Shown here: positions 56,395-64,000 of the stretch, piece by piece
Position numbering within the stretch: the first letter of the stretch is position 1
Layout of the letters: every line of letters starts with the position of its first letter
NCBI GenBank assembly: GCA_036362985.1
Contig: JAYGXS010000007.1
Location: forward strand, 26,622,543-26,686,542
DNA from: Ligula intestinalis
Taxonomy: Eukaryota; Platyhelminthes; Cestoda; Diphyllobothriidea; Diphyllobothriidae
Direction of reading: 5' to 3'
Length of the DNA stretch: 64,000 nt
Made by a program: the position numbers and the translations under genes
Notes under the pieces: generated by a model
Told to the model about the DNA's origin: nothing
What the model saw: the letters and a program-made list of their open reading frames with translations, nothing else
The model's database searches: none

Positions 56395-57534
56395 CTATCC
56401 CGGTGATGAACGTTTACCGACCGCTAACGCAAATCATCCGTCCAACTCTGTCTTGGGCCTCGACACAGGCTCTGACAGCTGGCAGCGTAGAGTAGATTCC
56501 CTGTCTCGTGAAATGTCAGCCAGAATTCTGAAATGCGTTTTCGATTCAAACATATAAATCACGTATGGTTGTTATAATGACGATCCTACAGCCTAATCTC
56601 AATGTATTTTGATCACTTCAGGATGCTGGTTTTTTAAATAGATTCTTCCGACCGAAATAAAAGGTGTTAACTGCAAAATTAGCTACTTAAGTAGCATGCA
56701 TTATCTTCATTGATTTTGACTGTCTTTACAAATTCCAATATATTTTATGGAAAGCATGAACGAAAATAATATTTCTTGGACTCGTTTCGTAGAAAATTTC
56801 AACTTATTCAAATTATACTGAGAAAGAGGGAAGCTTTCGGTTTTAAAAACGTTTCTAACTTTGAGCTTTTTTATGATTGTGCAGTGTTCATTCATTATAC
56901 ATCACATCCGTCAATTAATTTTTACTACCTTTAACGTACACAGCATGTTCCACATCTGCTGCCGTATTTTATGAGAACTATGTGCCTTTATTCTCAAATC
57001 GCAGGCGAAAATGCACTTTTCTTTAAACAGAATATACACAGCGCCCAGTTTTTAAACCTAGGTTTCAAATCTAGGAGCCAGTAGGTTTAGAAATTATTCG
57101 GCAATTTATAAAGGTTTTTAAATTAAAACCATACCCTTTCTTGCAGTTTAAAATTTATAGAAGGCTTTTTTTGCTACCAATCGAGCACAAAAAATAATTT
57201 TTTCGTTTATCTTTTATTTTTTGCATTTATGAAGGCTGTCAAAATCAATGACGAAAATGCATACGACTTAACTAGCCACTTTTTGCAGTACATACTTTTG
57301 ATAAGCGGTCATAAAGAAGCTCTTTAAAGAGCCGTCATTGAAAAATGACCAAAATAAATTGCGATTAGGCTGTATGCTCGTAATTGTATCAACAAAACGT
57401 AATAAATATGTTTGAATCGAACACGCAGTTCAGAATTCCGGGGGACATTTCATGAGATAGGGAATGTATTGTAGGTTGATAATATTGCCGGCTTATAAGC
57501 CGTTATCTGCCAGTCATAACTGACCCCTAGTTGT
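56395..57534 (-). repeat. SINE-like repeat, family G, antisense, split by family E
   Basis: Left part 56395-56490: 'gatgaacgtttaccgaccgc', 'tcttgggcctcgacaca', 'ctgacagct'. Right part 57476-57534: 'gataatattgccggc', 'ttataagccgttatctgcca', 'gtcataactgacccctag'. The sequence between is the family E inverted repeat, so family E inserted into tandem family G units. Confidence 0.6.
56491..57470. repeat. Family E inverted repeat, about 980 bp
   Basis: The ends are ATTCCCTGTCTCGTGAAATG on the left and the complement of ATTCCCTATCTCATGAAATG on the right. Arms of roughly 450 bp share 'aattctgaa(a/c)tgcg', 'ttcgattcaaacata', 'cagcctaatc', 'ttttgatcac' type, 'actgcaaaa', 'cattgattttgac' and 'ggttttaaaa'. 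No open frame. The longest and most symmetrical copy of the family. Confidence 0.7.
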
Positions 57535-57790
57535 GCCTATACTACTAGCTCTTAGGGGCGTGGTCGAGACGCAAGGCAGAGCGAAACAGCTGAGTTATCT
57601 TAGCGGTCGCTGAACGTTCATCAAAGAGTCAACCGACTCGTTTAGGGCGTTGGTCTCTGATACTAGCGGTCACCAGCTCGAGGCTCGGGTGGGGTAACAC
57701 TTTGGTCTGAGTATGACTGGGTGACGACTAACAAGTCAGGAATGGCCATACGAGTCTACCTTGACTTTGCCGGCACTTCTATCAGAGTAA
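57535..57790 (+). repeat. SINE-like repeat, family G, sense
   Basis: 'gtcgagacgcaaggcagagcg', 'gagttatcttagcggtcgctg', 'aacgttcatca', 'tttagggcgttgg', 'ccagctcgaggctcgggt', 'tctgagtatgactgggtgac' and 'ttgactttgccgg' follow the family order. It directly follows the antisense piece that ends at 57534. Confidence 0.62.
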
Positions 57791-58311
57791 CAACCTTCTT
57801 TCCTGATAGAATGCTCCGCGCCGTCCGTCTATCGTTTTTTTCTGTAACTGAATGGCAAGTCGGCGCATAAAGAGGCCATAGAAGATGTACTTGGTCAAAT
57901 ATCGCCCCGATCGACGTTTCCCCTCATCGCATCCTCTGCATTGGTTTTATCCTCCGATCTAGATCTATCCAGGAACACGTTTCGTGTTTAGTCTCCTATG
58001 CACTAGTAAAATGAAAATAATAGAATCCGTCCAACGTTTTTATCAAAAAAACAATAACCGGGAAACCTCGTTTTTTGACGTAGGCTTACATGCCTTGATC
58101 CCTTGTGGTTTTGCCGATTCCGAAAAAAATGTTCACACTTTTGAATCGCCAGGCATTCCTACTTTTAGTCCGCTGAAGCATCTTGATTGCGACATTTTTT
58201 TTATTTCTTCTACTGGTACGTATATCATCAGTGCTTTGCTGTGGCGACAAGTACGGTTCCAGAAATATAAAAAATAAGCAAAAATATATTTGTCATCCTA
58301 TTTCTCCATTC

Positions 58312-58899
58312 AAGACAACGTCAAAATTAGCTTATGTAGCCCCACTCATAAACCCCTAGTCCCCGCATTTTGTCCTGCAAAGACGGTAGTTATAGAGTTT
58401 TGCAGGGTGAGGAAATAGGATAGGCAGATCAGGAAATTTTTAGACGTAAGTTTTAAGTGAAAAAATGTATTCAAAGTTGCTTCCCGCGGTCGCTAAGAGC
58501 AGATGGTTCCGCATTTAAATTAAAGGTGTGCGTGGCACTTCGCGCCGCGGAATATACTTATATATTTCCAGAACGGTAATTTGAACTACAGGTAAGTTGA
58601 ACAGGACGACCGCCTAACCACCACTTAAATTTTTCGTGAAATTCAAGAAACCAGCAGTTTGATAATCGGGTATTTCTGCAGTAAGTTCAATGATAATACA
58701 GATATGGAAAAATGTACAGATATAACTCAACAACACCTATAAATAAAGTAAAATGAAAATGAATTTCACATTTATTAAACTTATTTCACTGCTTGTCTTA
58801 ATTTCCCGCCGAAAAACACGATAAACTGTTTTTGTGGGAAAAAATGCAGGTTTTAAGATTAATGAGTGGGACTACAAAAGCTACTGTTGCCAAGACAAC
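58312..58899 (+). mobile_element. Non-autonomous hAT-like DNA transposon, copy 4, with perfect 8-bp duplication
   Basis: The element spans 58320-58891 (572 bp) between two copies of AAGACAAC (58312-58319 and 58892-58899). Terminal inverted repeats extend about 80 bp: GTCAAAATTAGCTTATGTAG on the left against GGCAACAGTAGCTTTTGTAG read inward from the right. They continue through CCCACTCAT and GCATTTT. Internal landmarks match the other three copies. There is no transposase. Confidence 0.82.
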
Positions 58900-58904
58900 T
58901 TCAA

Positions 58905-59780
58905 AAAATCTCCCGTATCGTTGTTTCTGCTCAAATGAAATGTGTCTAACTCTGTACTTGCATTCCAGCGGCTTAATATGTCAGATGACAGTGAGCAGAT
59001 GTTGTAGAGATTGAGTGAAGTCTGAAGACACCCGCCGCACTGGTGTCTATCATTTTTCATAGCGAAATGCTGTCGTTCCATTGACTGCATTTCTTTTCCC
59101 CTGCATAAACTAGCATACCCCAAAAACTCGTAGCAGTATTTCTAGTCACTTACTCTTTTGTCCATGCTGGCTTGATCCATACTGTATATTTTTTTCTACA
59201 TTGTCTAAAAAATTTGTTGTGACCCGCGCATGGTACTGCTAATTAAGTCAAACGCCAAACCAACGAACCCGTAAGAGTGAGACATAGAGAAGACCGGTTG
59301 CCCAGGAAGTTTGCTGAGACAAGCACGGTACAGCAAGCCAGAGCAAGTCAGTCTCACACAAAGGCTGCGTGTACTTAAGTGGGGACTCGAGGCACATAGC
59401 TGAGTCAGTTGGCCAATCAGCTAGGGGGAAAAATCGATAGTCACAGCGCGCTTTGGTGAACGTGGCGTGATCTGCACTAGCGGCCTTTCTGTGAGACGGA
59501 AAATAATGGGAATGGGCGCATTCCCAGCATAACCAAAACCAAGTACAGTTATTATCGTCCTTATCCACTTAAGCTTAAACTCCCAAAAAAAGTCAATTTA
59601 AAGTTACCAGCATCTGGCTAACTTAGAAGATGGTGCAACATCTAAATGGATAAGACTTCCAGAGCAAAATTGCGGTCCGACGGTATCCACTGAATTTTTC
59701 TTGCCTCTTTCCATTGTAGAGAGGCGTAAGATTGTGAATATAAAGTAACGATTGATCATTTGCATAGCTGATCACTGAAA
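58905..59780. other. No gene or repeat recognised
   Basis: A 106-codon minus-strand frame at 59248-59568 is Cys/Trp-rich but matches nothing that I know. Confidence 0.35.
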
Positions 59781-59784
59781 CAAG

Positions 59785-60030
59785 AGGTTAATTTGCCGAA
59801 CGCTTCGGATGTTGTCTTGAAGTCTTCAGAATAGGGGGATGCATGTCGCAGCATTTATAGTTCTTAGCGGCTACATGAGCGCATGCGCACTGTAATTTTC
59901 AGCTATCGTAATCACCACTGCTGGTCATAATTGGGTCAACCGCCCGCTTCAGAGTCATTAACGTCTGCGATTTCGTCATCCCTGTCGGATGTGGGCTTGA
60001 TCATTACACGACGCTTATGTTAGCTGGCGT
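59785..60030 (-). repeat. Diverged PLE 3' tail
   Basis: On the minus strand, 'ctataaatgctgcgacatgc', CTGAAGA (59829-59823), 'caacatcc', GAAG-CGTT (59806-59799), 'cggcaaattaacctcttg' and 'tttcagtgatc' follow the order of the family A tail and of the 11.9-12.1 kb arms. GAAG instead of GAAA and poor stem I predict an inactive hammerhead-like block. Upstream (to about 60030), KPTSDRDDE-like reading is compatible with a PLE C-terminal extension but weak. Confidence 0.45.
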
Positions 60031-60439
60031 CGGAGTTTTTGCTAGGCCTGGTTTTTCCCATGTGACAGAATTTCCTGCTCAGAAGATGTCTCAGCGCGAG
60101 GTATGGGAACGGCAATTCTACAGCCAGTCGTACCTCTTAAAGGAATTACAATCTACGGACTGACGATGTGTTTGTTTCGACGGCCCAAATTTTTGACCAC
60201 TGATTCGGGCACCACAGTCAGGTCATTAACAAAATTCTCGGAGAAACTGAAAATGTAAGCCTCTTGTTAAACGACATAATGGTATCTTTTGATGACACGA
60301 CCTTCTTACTTCTATTTAACAGGACCTGGCATTCGAGACAATAAAATTAATTCAAGGGGACAAATATGATGAAACAGAGAACCACCTCAACCACGCCCAA
60401 ATTCTCGAACTCCGAAAGTTCTGTATCAAGATGTACCTT

Positions 60440-60640
60440 TAACTTTAACATGTGATCAGGAACATAAATGCTGTTTGTTTGTGCATGCATCTCCTTATTC
60501 TGTGTTTATCTCTGATATAGTGTTCAATAGAGAATCCGAAACGTCGGGCAAATAAACCCATAGATCCAGTAATTGCATCTTTCTCTCCTAAACTGCTTCC
60601 TGGAACTCGCTTGTTCGTTTCTGTTTCATGACTCTTAATG
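60440..60640 (+). repeat. PLE family A-like tail edge, sense
   Basis: 'tgtttatctctgata', 'gagaatccgaaacgtcgggc', 'aaataaaccc', 'ccagtaattgcatcttt' then 'ctgcttcctggaactcgctt' follow the family A tail and the sequence that regularly comes after it. The core's first half reads CTGATAT. Confidence 0.55.
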
Positions 60641-60649
60641 TTTGCTTGT

Positions 60650-61410
60650 TTATGTTTCAATGTAACCTAATCTGCCGCTCTCCGTTTTGTGAACAGAAGT
60701 GAGCAGCACTATACCAGTACGGTCAACTCAACCGACAAGCGGACATCGATCCACCGCACAACGGTTGACGACAAATCAAGCTCTGCGGTATCCTTCGTAA
60801 TGGCAACCAAGTGATCCCTTTGAATTGGCAAACTTCCCCGGCATTTTGTGCTTGACGCAAAAAATTACCAGAGTTCAATACAGTTGGCTCATTCTTCTAG
60901 TGCCCGACTCCTTGATTTTATTTCCAGTAGACAATTTTTCTGCTGGTTATACTTCACAATCCAAAACGTCATCCTGTAGGTTGCCTACTGTCCAGGTGAT
61001 CAGTAGAGTGGCCCTTCATAAATGCGTGATCGCAGGTGATAGCAGAACAAGGTACAGAGATGACACTTATTTCTTGAGACCACAAGGCCTTATATGCACT
61101 TCAACACCATAGCACTAGAAACTCGACGGAAAACCCAAGTTTCGGGAAAATAGATCGCGTCATTTCAAATATGATAACCAAAACATTAGAGGTGCCAATT
61201 TTAGTCCAGCTTCTGCCATGATCAGGCTCTTTTTCGGTCACCGATTCCAAGGCCTTGCATAGTTTTTAGTAGTAAACCGAGAGAAAACAGAATGTTATTA
61301 GCTTAGCTTAGCTTGGCAGGGTTGCCTGCTATCCGCGGGCGCAGCCACGGGGATGGTGGCTGAGCGCCGTAATTGTAGACATGAAAACTATCAGTTAAAT
61401 GGCCGGCAAA
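60650..61410. other. No gene or repeat recognised
   Basis: Nothing identified; the 95-codon frame at 60825-61112 has no recognised domain. Confidence 0.35.
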
Positions 61411-61414
61411 CAAA

Positions 61415-61780
61415 CGAAAGACTGGAATAGCCATTTCTGGATTATTAGTCATCGTCAGCCAGCCAAACCCACACTGAAGTGGAGCTTCATCCGAGCCCCA
61501 CATTCCTAACTTTTTTGATCAGAGTCGAATGCCCTAACCATTCAACCACGAGCTCGTTGTCTCGCTGGGGATATTGACAGGCATTGATAAACATTCACCT
61601 GACCGCATACGTAACTCATCTGTCACGCTCTGCCTTGGGCTTTGAAAGAGGCCCTGACAGACGTACACAGCTAGTCGTATAGTGAGATAGTATTACCGGC
61701 AAGAAAAAGGGAAGTTGCAGTTGCCATGTCTGGCTTATTAGCCATTAGCGGTCAGGTGACCGTTCATGGACGAGTCGTTG
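61415..61780 (-). repeat. SINE-like repeat, family G, antisense, with partial second unit
   Basis: Landmarks: 'aatagccatttctggatta', 'tcatcgtcagccagccaaac', 'ccctaaccattcaaccacga' (A-box complement), 'cattgataaacattcacctg', 'ctctgccttgggctttga' and 'gtattaccggcaagaaa'. From 61725, 'gtctggcttattagcc' begins a second, short unit. Confidence 0.65.
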
Positions 61781-61784
61781 GTGG

Positions 61785-62480
61785 CTTAACTAGTTTGATG
61801 ATTCTTCTAAATTTGAAACGACTAACTCCATTAATTTTATTTGTCACATGGGTAAGTAGCCGTAATGAGAGTTGCTCAGCATCACTCATAGCCAAGCAAA
61901 GACTTCTAGTCCGCAGGACATTCAGCGGGCAACCCCATTCTGGAGTACAACTTCAGAAAATCCTCTGTTACTATAAGGTAACTTGTCATTAAAAATTTGA
62001 AGGCGCAATGGCAGCGTAGGGCACTAAATTGTCATGCGCAGGTTGCAAAGAGGTAAAGTTTAGTTAAAATAAGTAGAATACCCAAAATGTAACCCAATTT
62101 TTCCAATAAAAGTAGCATTTTCCAATTTTTTAATCCATTTTCAGAAAAGCACAAACACGAAGTTTCGAGTGTCCTTCGTTCCCGTGGGGTTAAATACGTT
62201 AAATATGTCAACCTATGCAGCGCAGAAGGCCGAGGATGTTTATTTTCACCCATCGCAACTGTGATACTTTCTAACGGGAAGTAAAAGGCTCCCAGGGAAA
62301 TCGAACGGACCCTTGAGATCTAAACATATGAAGTGGAACGTTGTGCAACGGTCTGCTAAATGCAAGAAGGTCACAAATGAGAGAAGTAGTTTTTAGTTGG
62401 TGGTAATGGCCGCCTCTCATAATATCCTCATTTATGAAATTTGTCAGTAGGTTGGAAAAGGCAGACGAGAACAGAAAGAA
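61785..62480. other. No gene or repeat recognised
   Basis: Nothing identified. Confidence 0.35.
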
Positions 62481-62484
62481 ACGA

Positions 62485-62615
62485 AAATGAGAAATTCATT
62501 CATTTGACCCAATTGTGGAAAATTCATGACCTCGGTGGGATTCAAATTCACAGGGCAGGGGATGATTTGAAGAGCCAACACTCTAGCACTGAGCTACGAA
62601 TGCAGGTTAAAGCTT
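62485..62615 (-). repeat. tRNA-derived SINE, family H, antisense
   Basis: On the minus strand: TAGCTCAGTGCTAGAGTG (A box, D-arm), then GAATTTGAATCCC (B box), then the family tail 'gaattttccacaattggg', 'tcaaatgaatgaat'. The tRNA-like head is about 80 nt. Confidence 0.68.
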
Positions 62616-62633
62616 TTAATTTAATTACTCTTA

Positions 62634-63000
62634 GGTCGATTTACCCACCCAGCCTATTGCTCGTATGGAATCTACCACTAGAGACACAGTAAGTTGAGTG
62701 CCCAGGCAGGATTTCCTAAGCAATCATCTAGAAACCACCGTAATTACTAGCAGGCTCACTTTATTAATGGGAGAGTTTAGCAGACTTTAATAATTCGGTT
62801 AACCTAATTTCGAAAAACGTGTGGCCTTGGTAGACTTTAATCCCACACAGCAACGAAGGCCTGCGTACAGCCATCGCTCTACCACTGAGCTGCCAAGGCA
62901 CGGTAAAGCTTTGAATTTGATCAAACTTGGATCAGATTACTGAATCCGTAATGGTGGATTCCATACGAGCAGTAGGCTGGGCGAGTACATCGATCCAAGG
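62634..63000. repeat. Inverted repeat pair around a family H SINE
   Basis: 62634-62695 ('ggtcgatttacccacccagc', 'ctattgctcgtatggaatc') recurs inverted at 62955-63000 ('gattccatacgagcagtagg', 'ctgggcgagtacatcgatcc'). The antisense family H head at 62824-62899 lies between. Confidence 0.6.
62785..62899 (-). repeat. tRNA-derived SINE, family H, with perfect 7-bp acceptor stem
   Basis: On the minus strand, 62899-62824 is 76 nt long with GCCTTGG pairing fully with CCAAGGC, D-arm AGCTCAGTGGTAGAGC, and a T-arm GTGGG/TCTAC with wobbles. The T loop reads ATTAAAG, so the B box has decayed. Tail: 'cacgtttttcgaaattagg', 'ttaaccgaatta'. A tRNA pseudogene is the alternative to a SINE; the shared tail favours a SINE. 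Confidence 0.68.
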
Positions 63001-63009
63001 GTGATTAAA

Positions 63010-63135
63010 TTCACGGTTCACGGTGAGCCTGGTAGAACAATAGTTGATTGTTGGCTGCGCAAAATCCTTACCTGCTGTAAAGGTTCGACTGCCACCGAAA
63101 CCGCGACGTTTCACAGTTTGGTCAAATCCGCCGAA
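63010..63135 (+). repeat. tRNA-derived SINE, family H, sense
   Basis: 'ggtgagcctggtagaac' is a degraded A box, AGGTTCGACTGCC a good B box (about 63080), followed by the tail 'cgacgtttcacagtttgg' and 'tcaaatc'. Confidence 0.6.
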
Positions 63136-63139
63136 CCTT

Positions 63140-64000
63140 TGCAACAATCGGGATTCACATCAGAAATTTAAAATTTAAAATCAGATAGAAGGTTGTAGTC
63201 TGCAACCAGGAGAAGATTGTGTCACCGGGCTGGGCAGTTGATAAAGGTGATAAGAAGATGATTGAAATGAGGCCTTCTTGCGTAGTGGTATTAGATTTCA
63301 TCCAAATAGTCCGCAAGTTCGCGAAAACTCCTGGCTTTGATTACGGCATTGAGTTCGCAGTTCGATTGTTTTTGGCTCCGGTTGGCTAATCAACCTGTAA
63401 GCATTCAACATTTTATATTTCCATGTATGAAAGGCCTTTTTTGAAGGCAACGTCCTTTTTTTGAGGTGTATTCTGGAACAGATAAATCAGCCACATGTAA
63501 CTCCATTGTATTATATCCTTTCTAATGGAGAACACTTTATTATCGTGATTTCAATTGTTTGTTTAGGATTAAAATGCATCATTATGCTCCTAGGCCTTCC
63601 AACAATTCCTCAAGTAAACATTTAACCTGTTTACATGCTCTCGATTTATATGCCAAATGCAGTTTCTAACCTTAAATGTCTAATGTGTCCCATCCATCTA
63701 AACGTCCGGTTGAAAATGCAAGTCGTACCTGCCTACTTTCGTTACTAAACGCTTTCCCTAAGGTAATTTCTCTCCAGAGAGTCAGTCGCACAGACGATCT
63801 AACAGTGATCGATGCCCCAAAAAGGCTATTAAAAGGTTGGCAATTTTAGCAAACTTTGTAAACATGCGCAAATGCATCAACATTATTTTCACTTAAATTT
63901 AAAATATGTTCATGGGTAAATTTTCCGGTGGAGAATGTTGGACTGAATGCGCTGACAACCACATAAAGAAACTTTGAGCTCCTGGGAAAAGTTATGTTCT
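63140..64000. other. No gene or repeat recognised
   Basis: Nothing identified to the end of the window. Confidence 0.35.

Noticed and set aside
1..64000. CRISPR arrays, bacterial operons or phage genes
   Set aside because: No regularly spaced short repeats, no ribosome-binding sites and no long frames; the sequence is eukaryotic in character.

Overview
The window looks like repeat-rich nuclear DNA from a metazoan with a large genome, most likely a flatworm. A diphyllobothriid-type tapeworm is my best guess, but that rests on remembered similarity of the repeats and cannot be proved here. There are no operons, ribosome-binding sites or long open frames. The longest open frames (about 120-150 codons) either lie in repeats or have no recognisable content. 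I could not identify one host protein-coding gene. Most of the window is AT-rich, with nothing I can name; it could be intergenic or deep intron.

What can be supported is a layered set of transposable-element remains. (1) Penelope-like elements (PLEs) dominate. At least three lineages are recognisable from degenerate GIY-YIG endonuclease domains: family A (5.9-6.4, 34.3-34.7, 54.4-55.3 kb and many short tails), family B (0.5-1.7, 44.5-44.8, 48.5-49.2 kb) and family D (16.3-17.4 and 27.6-28.4 kb). A fourth fragment at 38.4-38.9 kb keeps the longest unbroken GIY-YIG frame, and 26.3-27.5 kb holds a decayed reverse-transcriptase thumb plus GIY-YIG. The 3' tails of A and B contain a 44-nt (A) or about 40-nt (B) motif matching the hammerhead ribozyme core (CTGANGA ... 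GAAA ... CGTC). Many PLE copies are arranged as inverted pairs with 3' ends pointing outward. (2) Four copies of one 550-570 bp non-autonomous DNA transposon (4779-5349, 9772-10341, 16628-17180, 58320-58891) have long terminal inverted repeats. Two have perfect 8-bp target duplications, which suggests a hAT-like element; one is inserted in a family D PLE. (3) A Tc1/mariner transposase relic lies at 5.4-5.7 kb. (4) Two tRNA-derived SINE-like families, G (17.6-18.0, 30.8, 44.8-45.5, 46.9-48.1, 56.4-57.8, 61.4-61.7 kb) and H (44.2, 51.7, 62.5-63.1 kb), are present. (5) An unclassified AT-rich inverted-repeat family E occurs at 13.2, 42.5-43.2 and 56.5-57.5 kb; the last copy interrupts a SINE.

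Layout: 0-1.7 kb PLE B remains; 1.7-4.8 kb nothing recognised; 4.8-6.4 kb DNA transposon, Tc1 relic and PLE A; 9.8-10.3 kb transposon; 11.9-18.0 kb scattered PLE, E and SINE pieces; 18.0-26.3 kb nothing identified apart from GC-rich patches at 20.1-21.1 and 22.7-23.4 kb; 26.3-28.4 kb two PLE loci; 28.4-34.2 kb sparse; 34.2-39.5 kb PLE cluster; 41.1-49.2 kb PLE, E and SINE mosaic; 51.9-53.3 kb GC-rich island; 53.3-63.1 kb PLE, E, DNA-transposon and SINE mosaic. None of the elements looks able to move by itself.
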